From: a virus
DNA: 35,473 nucleotides
Reading direction: 5' to 3' (one strand)
IMG/VR virus record: IMGVR_UViG_3300030102_004019
Span: 1-35,473 of that record
The translations under genes and the position numbers were made by a program. The notes under the pieces were generated by a model. The model saw nothing but the letters and a program-made list of their open reading frames with translations, was not told the origin of the DNA and made no database searches. This document shows positions 9,846 to 16,879 of this stretch, piece after piece (the stretch's first letter is position 1; each line of letters begins with the position of its first letter).

Positions 9846-12041
9846 TCACCTCAAAGTGCTAGAAGATGTGCTTCTATTAATTTTTGAATTAATCATACGA
9901 CCAATTTCATCAGCCATTCTTCTCATTTCTGCTTTTGAAGAGTCTTTTGCATTGACAGTAATATTGAAATTATTTACAACAGAATTACTACCTCCGTTTA
10001 GCATTTCTTTTGACTCTTTATTTGAATGAACCCGTGTTCCTTTCGGTAATCTTATTAATTCTGGGCCTTTTTCACCAACTAAAGACAAACCATCTTTTGT
10101 GATTCCTCCTTCCGCAAAGGGATTAATAGCATCAATTAATTTACTAACCAAAAAGCCACCAGCAAGAGCAATTGCTCCAACAACAATAAGAGGCAACTGA
10201 ACAGGTAATGTGGCTAATATAGCAAGAGTTAATGCAACGCCAATTATAAGACCAATAAGTGTTTCTAATTTACCCATTGTATCATTTCCAAAATCAGTAA
10301 AGAATTCCCAAATATTCATTGCTATCGCATAAATAGGGGCAGAAACCAAACCAAGTAAAATTGTTCCAAATATTTTAATTGCATTCCATATAACAGACCA
10401 AAGACCTGATAAAATTGTTTTGGCTGATTCTAAAATCATATCAACATCTTGGGTAAATACTGCGCTAATAAAGTCCATAACACCACTTAGCATTAATTGT
10501 GCTCCTTCCCAAACACCTGCTATTTGCTGTGAAAGCATAGGGATGAAAACATCTGCAACTTTTTGGAACTTATCTTTATTTTCTTGAACAAATTTCTTAA
10601 TAATGAAGAATGCAACTGAGAAAAGAATTAAATACATAGTAGCCATTAATAAGAATTTAGTGACTCTTCCTATAAACTTCACAAATTTAGCAAATCCTTT
10701 TCCTATTCTTCCTCCATTTTCTTCTAAATCATCAAGAAGTGCCATAGTTCCTGCGGCAAAATCAAGTGATTTTTCAATACCCACAGATATTCCATCCACT
10801 ACTTTTTGTGTAGCGGCAAACCTACCAAGTGCTTTTGGATGATTAATTACCTGTTCTCCTATACCAAGAATACCACCAAGTATTGTTTCTCCAGCCGTCT
10901 GTAATCTTCCTCCAACAGACTTTTCTACTCTTTCAAGTTTTTCTGCTATTTTATCTTCTTCATCTGTTTGTTTCTGAATAAATTCAACTAAATACTCTTC
11001 TTGCTTTTCAAAATCTTCTGCTTCAATTTTTGTCATTTGTGATTTATCTTTCCTTCTAAGGTCTGTTAATTCTGTTTCAGCGTCAAATTTAGAACGAGAC
11101 ACTTCTCGCTTTCTCGCTGTTAATCTTTTAACTCCCTTTTTATCAACAGTTGAAGCAAATAACATTCTAGTAATAACATTTCCTGCATTTTCAGCATCAG
11201 CCTTAACGCTTCGGATTGTTCCACCAACAAAGTTTAATGTGGTAGCAAATTTGTTAATCAATCTAAATGTTCCTGGCGGCATAAAACCGTATAAAAATCT
11301 TCTAACAGATGCAACCTCAACACCGAAGATTTTTAATTCCTCTCTTGTGGAAGTTAAAAACTGAGCAAGATATTCAGCACTCGTTCCGCCTTTTTCTAAA
11401 TAAGTGCTTAAACCTTCAAAGAAAGGCAATTTTGCTTGTCCTGTTTCTTTTTTGACTTGATTAATAGTATCACTCATAATTCTTTGACGAGTGCTTAATT
11501 CATTATTTCCTTCTTTTTCTACCTTTATGAATTTTTCATATTTATTTTTAAGATTTTCTAATTGTTCTGCTCTTTCTCTTTGGCCTTCTAATACTTTTGC
11601 CGCATCCGAAGAATTAGCAGTATTTACCTGTTGTTGTATAGCCAAATTTACATCATTTAATGACTGTGTTAGTTTTCTATTCGCATTAGAAAGTTGAGTT
11701 GTCATTGTTTTTTGTATTCTTTCAAATTTTTGACTTATATCAGTTGTGTTGGAAAATGCAGTTGCTAAACCTTCAACCTTATCTGTAAGACTTATCATAT
11801 CTTTTTGTTGTGCTAGTCTTTGTCTTTCCATTGAAGAAGCAATAGCATTCTGTTCATCCATCGTTTTATTCATTAAATTCATGGATTTACTAAAGGTTTC
11901 AAAAAGTCCAGTTGTTTGATTTAACATTTGTGTGCTTACGGCCATTAATTGAGTCATTTCGCTAGAAAGACTCCGAATCTGTGTTTCGGTGTCTTTAACT
12001 CTGCGATTTAACTTATCAAGACCTTCAGCCAAAATAATCAC
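9846..12041 (-). CDS. Tail tape measure protein
   Basis: 731 residues. The N-terminal 180 are coiled-coil (heptads rich in Q, M, L, K); a central helical, highly charged region follows. Hydrophobic segments lie at about 460-483, 553-578 and 594-634. After these comes the Gly-rich block FAEGGI ... LVGEKGPELIRLPKGTRV (about 637-668), a hallmark of the C-terminal region of tape measure proteins. Length implies a tail near 110 nm. The outer start is a GTG at 12041 overlapping the previous stop (GTGA). An in-frame TTG at 12032 is preceded at four bases by AGGTGAT and may be the true start. Confidence 0.88.
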   Translation of the reverse strand: MIILAEGLDKLNRRVKDTETQIRSLSSEMTQLMAVSTQMLNQTTGLFETFSKSMNLMNKTMDEQNAIASSMERQRLAQQKDMISLTDKVEGLATAFSNTTDISQKFERIQKTMTTQLSNANRKLTQSLNDVNLAIQQQVNTANSSDAAKVLEGQRERAEQLENLKNKYEKFIKVEKEGNNELSTRQRIMSDTINQVKKETGQAKLPFFEGLSTYLEKGGTSAEYLAQFLTSTREELKIFGVEVASVRRFLYGFMPPGTFRLINKFATTLNFVGGTIRSVKADAENAGNVITRMLFASTVDKKGVKRLTARKREVSRSKFDAETELTDLRRKDKSQMTKIEAEDFEKQEEYLVEFIQKQTDEEDKIAEKLERVEKSVGGRLQTAGETILGGILGIGEQVINHPKALGRFAATQKVVDGISVGIEKSLDFAAGTMALLDDLEENGGRIGKGFAKFVKFIGRVTKFLLMATMYLILFSVAFFIIKKFVQENKDKFQKVADVFIPMLSQQIAGVWEGAQLMLSGVMDFISAVFTQDVDMILESAKTILSGLWSVIWNAIKIFGTILLGLVSAPIYAIAMNIWEFFTDFGNDTMGKLETLIGLIIGVALTLAILATLPVQLPLIVVGAIALAGGFLVSKLIDAINPFAEGGITKDGLSLVGEKGPELIRLPKGTRVHSNKESKEMLNGGSNSVVNNFNITVNAKDSSKAEMRRMADEIGRMINSKINRSTSSSTLR

Positions 12042-12229
12042 CTTGCTCTTTTGGCTTTTTCAAGTTCTTCTGCTTCTAAATCATTTTGTATATTTACTAG
12101 CATTAATAAATCTACTACTAAACTACTAGGCATTTTATAGACCTCTAAAGGACTAATGCCCAACGCTTTAGAAAGCGTATATACCATAAGGAGAGAAGCG
12201 TCTTGTGGTTGTAATTGACCACCTTTCAT
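12038..12229 (-). CDS. Tail assembly chaperone, second part (GT-type, made by -1 frameshift)
   Basis: 63 residues from the ATG at 12229, helical and ending in charged EELEKAKRAR. It lies between the first chaperone gene and the tape measure, as gpT does in lambda. Its frame is continuous in the -1 direction with the upstream gene through the slippery site at 12247-12253, giving a predicted 189-residue fusion (120 residues upstream plus 69). It also has its own AAGGAG site five bases before the ATG, so free product is possible. Expected role: holding the tape measure open during tail tube assembly. Confidence 0.75.
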   Translation of the reverse strand: MKGGQLQPQDASLLMVYTLSKALGISPLEVYKMPSSLVVDLLMLVNIQNDLEAEELEKAKRAR

Positions 12230-12253
12230 CGCTCTCCTTAATCTTCGTTTTTT
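12189..12253 (-). other. Programmed -1 ribosomal frameshift signal
   Basis: On the minus strand the heptamer A AAA AAC (12253 to 12247) is in the correct zero frame (GAA AAA AAC GAA GAT TAA). Eight bases later a stem forms: 12238-12232 (AGGAGAG) pairs with 12195-12189 (CTCTCCT). Inside it GTGGT (12222-12218) pairs with ACCAC (12209-12205). A G-run (complement of 12261-12265) lies seven bases before the heptamer and could act as the upstream stimulatory element. After a -1 slip, reading goes CGA AGA TTA AGG AGA GCG ATG, directly into the frame of the downstream gene. The stem also covers that gene's own ribosome binding site. Confidence 0.85.
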
Positions 12254-12606
12254 TCTTCATCCCCCGAAAGAGAGTCAAAAGGATTAGGCAACACATCTTT
12301 AAGTTGATTTCCAACATAAGGGTTTAACCTGAGAATATCAATCGCCGTGAGGCTAGGTTCAGTCTTTGTAATAAAGTTCTCAACCATATATCTAAACATA
12401 GCATTTAAATCTAAATCCATGCTTTGCTTTTTAGCATCAATTTTCATGACGCTATTAATGGCTTTATCTACCTCAAGCCATGTGGGTTCTTTAACCCAGA
12501 CTTTGAGGTATTCATCTTTATCGGGTGCTACACGAATATAATGTAGCATAGGCTCGCTTAGTGCAAAAAGCACACTCTTATCTGATACAATTTTTTTGTT
12601 CAACAT
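12238..12606 (-). CDS. Tail assembly chaperone, first part (G-type)
   Basis: 122 residues from the ATG at 12606. That start is preferred over a GTG at 12615 because AAGGTGG lies five bases before the ATG. Helical with an acidic tail (SLSGDEEKNED); the AAA-AAC near the end is the frameshift site. Between the tail tube gene and the tape measure, exactly where siphoviruses place gpG/gpGT. The short and the frameshifted long forms are expected in a fixed ratio during tail assembly. Sequence similarity to lambda G is not obvious, as is usual for this family; identity comes from position plus the frameshift. Confidence 0.8.
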   Translation of the reverse strand: MLNKKIVSDKSVLFALSEPMLHYIRVAPDKDEYLKVWVKEPTWLEVDKAINSVMKIDAKKQSMDLDLNAMFRYMVENFITKTEPSLTAIDILRLNPYVGNQLKDVLPNPFDSLSGDEEKNED

Positions 12607-12655
12607 TTTATCCACCTTCTATACCAACAAACAAACAAACGGTGTTGGTGGAATA

Positions 12656-12772
12656 TTATTCTGCTAACTTAGATTTTTTAGTTGCCTCGGTTGCTTTTTT
12701 CTCTTTTTTAGGCTTTTTAGCCTTTGCTTTTGATGCCTTGATTAAGGCCAGTTTTTCTGCTCTTGAAACCAT
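12656..12772 (-). CDS. 38-residue lysine/alanine-rich peptide
   Basis: A short frame beginning MVSRAEKLALIKASKAKAKK and ending SKLAE, about one third Lys. Evidence that it is real: a strong GGGGTGATTAA-ATG ribosome binding site of the type used by its neighbours, a fit into the gap between the tail tube and chaperone genes, and a biased, histone-tail-like composition. Function unknown. It could be a nucleic-acid-binding or tail-tube-associated peptide, or an assembly factor. Signals in the opposite strand at this place are only its shadow. Confidence 0.6.
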   Translation of the reverse strand: MVSRAEKLALIKASKAKAKKPKKEKKATEATKKSKLAE

Positions 12773-12776
12773 TTAA

Positions 12777-14612
12777 TCACCCCTGCAAAACCCAATGAGT
12801 TTTAACGGTGCAAGCACTTAGGTTTCTAGGCATAACTGTTGCTTCAACAACTAGTGGGCCTTTATCATCAGCAATCGGGAAATTATTTGCACTAACCATG
12901 TAATCAGTAAAGTTTAAAGTAATTGTTTCTTCATTTGGTTTAGTGAAAACTAATTCAATCGTTTGAGTAATATTTTCTGTATCATCTCTAAGAGCCTTAT
13001 ATAGAGCGTTATCAGTCACATGGCCCGTAAATGAAATCTCATAAGTTCTTTGTGCAGGAAGAGATTCTTGAACTTCCTTATTTCCAACGCCTAAGAACCT
13101 TCGGTCTTGAAGGTTATTATTCATAGTCAAAGTCAAGGTATTGATTTTTAAGAATTCTTGTCCCAAAACCTTGAATGTTCCGTCTGAAAAGAAGAAAGGT
13201 TCTCGCATCTCTTGAGCAGCATTAGCACCCGTTGTTTCTCCTTCATAATTGAAAAAGTTTGCTTCATTTGCTTCTGCTCGTCTTGCTTCATATACTTCGT
13301 CTTCTGCTGGTAAATGAACATTTCTCACATTAAGGCTCAATTGCATCTTAACTTCTTCATTTTCATTTGCCGACAAAGTAAGAGTATTAACTCGGCAACC
13401 TCTTGCGATTTGAACAAAGGCATTATCTTCATCTTCTGTTAAAGTGAAGGTCAAAGAAGAACCAGTCGCAGTAGCCGCATTTGTTAATTTAGCAGAAGCG
13501 TTGCTCTGTAATTGTGCAATTCTAGTATTTGCAGGAATACCAGTTCCTGTAATTAACATACCCACTTCAACATTAATATTTGCAGTGTAAGAAATATCTA
13601 CACTTCCACTTGTAGTAGCCCCACCAGCCAAACTAATAGTTGAAGTATCAGTCTTAAATGGAGTAGTTGCTGCTAATTTAGAATCACTTCTTTCAATAGC
13701 AAATGAAGGCAAATGGTCTGTATTTGCTTCTTCAAAGGTATAAGTGATTGCATTATCAATTAAACCATCTGTTCCAATAGAAGGGCGTGTTAATGTTCTA
13801 ACCTCTGTTAAATCACCTACTGCATTATCAGCCATAGGAGGACAAATATCTGTTCCAACTGTTCTATAAAAGATTGGCCCAGTTTCAACAAATCCTTGAA
13901 TTGCTCCAGAAGTGACCGCATTTTGCGAAGAATCAACTGATTCAATTAATACTTCTCCTGCATTACCAGAATGAGTAGTAAATCTATCTACGATTGCACC
14001 GCCAGTATCACCTAAAGCCGCAGTAGTGCAAGTAAGTTCTGTGCATTTTCCTAAGAAATAATACAACCAAGCACCGTGATTAGCAACAATTCCTAAATCA
14101 CCGTTTCCAAAGTTAGTAATTCCTTTATATTGGTAAGTATAGTTTCTTGAACCACCAAGACTTAAATTAACCTGTTTCATTTCAGGTTCAACAGTTGGAA
14201 AAGTAGCACTTTCAAGAATACCTAACCATTGGTCGGAAAGAAGTCGCTTTGTTGTGCTATTTAAAGGAGCAGGAGTTGGCGCACCATAAGCACGAATAAC
14301 AAAGTAATCATGGTCATTGGGAGTAATGCTTTCACTAATCGTGATGGTATTAACAGTATTCTTTTTAATTCTATGAGTTGAGCGAAGAACATCATCTCCC
14401 GAATATCTTTCAACAAGACAACCGATATACAGATTATTAACTAAAAGAAAGTTTGTCTCAAAACCAGCAGATGCTCTGATTTCATTGGTTGAAACGATTC
14501 CATTAAATGCTGAACCACCAGATTGACGACCAACACCTAAATACAAATCACATTCTGGAACAAAAGTTAAACTCGTTCCTGCGCCTAAAAATATATCTTT
14601 GTTTAATACCAT
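12777..14612 (-). CDS. Major tail (tube) protein with an inserted surface domain
   Basis: 611 residues, beta-rich, directly upstream of the tail chaperones and tape measure, the canonical place for the tail tube gene. The last 110 residues have the feel of tube proteins (NTLTLTMNNNLQDRR, YEISFTGHVTDNALYKAL). It is two to three times longer than usual. Residues about 324-396 carry a module with VGMLITGTGIPANTRI and AATATGSSLTFT, found also in the connector at 15577, which is probably displayed on the tail surface. The ATG has AAAGGGGGAG upstream. No second tube- or sheath-like gene is present, so the tail is probably non-contractile. Confidence 0.75.
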   Translation of the reverse strand: MVLNKDIFLGAGTSLTFVPECDLYLGVGRQSGGSAFNGIVSTNEIRASAGFETNFLLVNNLYIGCLVERYSGDDVLRSTHRIKKNTVNTITISESITPNDHDYFVIRAYGAPTPAPLNSTTKRLLSDQWLGILESATFPTVEPEMKQVNLSLGGSRNYTYQYKGITNFGNGDLGIVANHGAWLYYFLGKCTELTCTTAALGDTGGAIVDRFTTHSGNAGEVLIESVDSSQNAVTSGAIQGFVETGPIFYRTVGTDICPPMADNAVGDLTEVRTLTRPSIGTDGLIDNAITYTFEEANTDHLPSFAIERSDSKLAATTPFKTDTSTISLAGGATTSGSVDISYTANINVEVGMLITGTGIPANTRIAQLQSNASAKLTNAATATGSSLTFTLTEDEDNAFVQIARGCRVNTLTLSANENEEVKMQLSLNVRNVHLPAEDEVYEARRAEANEANFFNYEGETTGANAAQEMREPFFFSDGTFKVLGQEFLKINTLTLTMNNNLQDRRFLGVGNKEVQESLPAQRTYEISFTGHVTDNALYKALRDDTENITQTIELVFTKPNEETITLNFTDYMVSANNFPIADDKGPLVVEATVMPRNLSACTVKTHWVLQG

Positions 14613-14642
14613 GCTAAAACTCCCCCTTTCCTAACAAACTTA

Positions 14643-15155
14643 CTAGGGAATAGTTAATGCAAATCTTTTTGCTTCTAAATTGACTTTATATCCGAATAAA
14701 CGCTTGGCTCTATCATTTGATTCGCTTCTTGAACCAACAAACAACTGATTGAACTTTGACCCATCACTTGCGGTATAGCCCCTGCGCTTACCCTCAAGAA
14801 CCCTACGCAGAATCAAGTATATAGCCCTTAGCCTGTCCTTGCCGTAAGCCGAGTCCTCGCCACCTCGTTCATCGTGTAAAACACGAATATGAAGTGTAAA
14901 TGAGTAAGTTTCGTTTCTAATATCATAATGAATCGTTGGATATTCAATATTCTGTGAGTCTTCAAAAACAACAATTGTTGCAGGGGTGCGACTCAAATCT
15001 ACTCTTTTTCCTTTGTTTGCAGTAGTAGTTCTAATATCAATAACATCAGGAGTAACTGCATGAGAAGCAGAAATAGTTCCTGCGCTGACTAAAGCAGTAG
15101 CGTTAGAAGACCAATTGCTATTTATCAAATCTATGAGAAGAGAGACTTCATCCAA
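14643..15155 (-). CDS. Tail terminator / tail completion protein
   Basis: 170 residues: helix (1-16), then strands, then a conserved-looking TYSFTLHIRVLHDERGG block followed by an Arg-rich helix (RLRAIYLILRRVLEGKRRG) and final strands. This resembles the tail terminator/neck fold and sits just before the tail tube gene. The TTG at 15155 is taken as start because GGAGGTGG lies four bases upstream and no in-frame ATG is near. It overlaps the previous gene by 25 bases. The segment 14761-14876 is unusually GC-rich (see findings). Confidence 0.6.
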   Translation of the reverse strand: MDEVSLLIDLINSNWSSNATALVSAGTISASHAVTPDVIDIRTTTANKGKRVDLSRTPATIVVFEDSQNIEYPTIHYDIRNETYSFTLHIRVLHDERGGEDSAYGKDRLRAIYLILRRVLEGKRRGYTASDGSKFNQLFVGSRSESNDRAKRLFGYKVNLEAKRFALTIP

Positions 15156-15346
15156 TTTTCCACCTCCGCAGTTATTTGTTTATTGATTTCTTTTTCGTAT
15201 GCTTCCATCGCAAACTTAATGACTTCATCATCACTAAAAGTAATATCTGTTCCTAATGATTCCGATAGTTCTTTCATGGCTAATTGTCTTTCCTTTTGAA
15301 TTTGGAGTAATTCATTAAACTTGGAAAGGTCAATTTCAATCGCCAT
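15131..15346 (-). CDS. Small helical protein of the head-tail junction
   Basis: 71 residues from the ATG at 15346 (an in-frame TTG at 15358 would add four). Almost all helix with a heptad-like pattern (FNELLQIQKERQLAMKEL) and an acidic second half ending NWMKSLFS. Overlaps the tail terminator candidate by 25 bases. Its place matches small neck or head-completion proteins, but no family is recognised. Confidence 0.6.
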   Translation of the reverse strand: MAIEIDLSKFNELLQIQKERQLAMKELSESLGTDITFSDDEVIKFAMEAYEKEINKQITAEVENWMKSLFS

Positions 15347-15361
15347 TTTATTCGCCAATCC

Positions 15362-15571
15362 TTAATCAACAGCAGATTCAAAGTGAGAAAATGCTCTTGC
15401 ATCTGCCGCATTATCTAATAATTCATCTTTACAATCATCACAAAGATTTTCAGGTTCGTAGTCCATTGTTCTAGCCATATTATTAGCCATTTCATCATAT
15501 TGGTTATATGTAGCGGGCTTCTTCTTACAACGAACACATATATCTTCTTTTTTAATAATTTCTTTCCACAT
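15362..15571 (-). CDS. Small zinc-ribbon protein
   Basis: 69 residues from the ATG at 15571. C12-x2-C15 and C44-x2-C47 form a likely zinc ribbon. The protein begins MWKEIIKKED, a variant of the tryptophan motif seen at the ends of other small proteins here. The TGATTATTATG junction with the connector gene is identical to the one before the zinc protein at 19928. Function unknown; head-tail junction context. Confidence 0.6.
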   Translation of the reverse strand: MWKEIIKKEDICVRCKKKPATYNQYDEMANNMARTMDYEPENLCDDCKDELLDNAADARAFSHFESAVD

Positions 15572-15576
15572 AATAA

Positions 15577-16878
15577 TCAATCCAAGAAATACACAAGGTC
15601 GCCTTTGCCTTTCAAAATATCCATCGCTTCCTTTTTAAGAATATCATATTTTTCTTTAGCCCCGATATTAGCACCCGTTTCAGCAATTAAAACACTTTGG
15701 TCATCCATTCGGATAATTTCTGCTGCAACAAGTTTTGTTGTGGCTTCGTGAATAGCAGATGGAACTCTATTATCACCAGCAATATATGAAACGATAACTG
15801 AATTGTTTGTATGATATGGGTAATCTCTCAAAAAGAAAATACGCCCTTCTTCACCAATTGTCCAATAAGAACCAAGTCTTTTCAAATCTTCCTTATCAGT
15901 AAATACTGTCAAATCACAAACAGAAGGAATCAAATCTTCCGTTGTAAATGTAAGAACATTTGTTCCCGAAGCAGTTGCCGCAGTATCTAAAACGACAGTT
16001 GTTGAATTAGTGATTGATTCAATCGCAACCGTTCCAGTAATGCCTGTTCCCGATACAATCATACCTACGGCTAATTTAGACGAATCAGCAACAGTAAGGG
16101 TCTTTGAAGTGTTTGTCGTCGTGCATGACTGTTTTATGGTCGCCTTGATGGTGCAATCCGACCCATCATCCCCCATCAAGAGGGATGAAATGAAAATCTC
16201 CTTGCCGTTTTCCTTGTTCTTGGCGGCATAGAAAAAGTCAGAAATGGAGAGATTACTAGAAGTGAGGCTTTTTGGAGCAGTTGCGCCTGTAAATTGAGAA
16301 GCACTTGGAAAGGATTCATTCACTAAAGAGATAATTTCTGCAACAGTCGTCTTTGCTCCGAATGTATTACAAAATTCATCATTGGCTAAATCAGTCAAAG
16401 TGTTTTCAGCCACCATTTCAAAACTTACTCCACTATCGGGTAGTTGTAAAATAATAGAATGTAAGTCTCTAAAGTTGTCAAGTAGTCTAATCTTGGCTTG
16501 GGCTGAAGCAATCTCTTCATATTGACTTCCCTGCCAAAGTTGTAGTGAAATAATTTTACGGACTTTCATTTGTTTAAGTTGAATAAATCCAACATAGCCA
16601 CCGTAGTATTGAGCATTTGGCCCTCTCGTAAATTCAAAGTTATGGTATTCATCTTTTGTAATGATAGGTCTAAATGAACGCTTTACTTTATCATCAACAA
16701 TACCTTCTGTTCTTTTGATGATTGCACCAACCTGTGCAGTTGTTGGATAGGTTGTTGCTGAAAAGTCTGGTATTTGAAGAAGGTCTGCTACTTCATTAGC
16801 ATTTGTATAAAAACCTCTACCTTGCGTATAGTCTGGATTGATTTCAGTAAAATCGCTTGGTGAGATTGTTGTTCCCAT
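15577..16878 (-). CDS. Head-tail connector / adaptor protein
   Basis: 433 residues. The N-terminal part (YTNANEVADLLQIPDF, TTAQVGAIIKRTEGIVDDKV) and the C-terminal part (AIHEATTKLVAAEIIRMDD ... ILKKEAMDILKGKG) form the helical pattern of HK97 gp6-like head-tail adaptors. Such proteins usually have 100-200 residues. Here the two halves are separated by beta-rich sequence including a module at about 246-317 (VGMIVSGTGITGTVAI) shared with the tail tube protein. The ATG at 16878 follows the previous stop as TAAG-ATG with AGGTG before it. Confidence 0.65.
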   Translation of the reverse strand: MGTTISPSDFTEINPDYTQGRGFYTNANEVADLLQIPDFSATTYPTTAQVGAIIKRTEGIVDDKVKRSFRPIITKDEYHNFEFTRGPNAQYYGGYVGFIQLKQMKVRKIISLQLWQGSQYEEIASAQAKIRLLDNFRDLHSIILQLPDSGVSFEMVAENTLTDLANDEFCNTFGAKTTVAEIISLVNESFPSASQFTGATAPKSLTSSNLSISDFFYAAKNKENGKEIFISSLLMGDDGSDCTIKATIKQSCTTTNTSKTLTVADSSKLAVGMIVSGTGITGTVAIESITNSTTVVLDTAATASGTNVLTFTTEDLIPSVCDLTVFTDKEDLKRLGSYWTIGEEGRIFFLRDYPYHTNNSVIVSYIAGDNRVPSAIHEATTKLVAAEIIRMDDQSVLIAETGANIGAKEKYDILKKEAMDILKGKGDLVYFLD

Positions 16879-16879
16879 C

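Noticed and set aside
12561-12776. Plus-strand frame of 71 codons
   Set aside because: Antisense of the 38-residue Lys-rich peptide and the chaperone start; the minus-strand genes have clear ribosome sites.
12777-14612. Contractile tail sheath as alternative for the 611-residue tail protein
   Set aside because: Length would fit, but there is no separate tube gene after it and no baseplate wedge genes after the tape measure, so a tube with an inserted module is the better reading.
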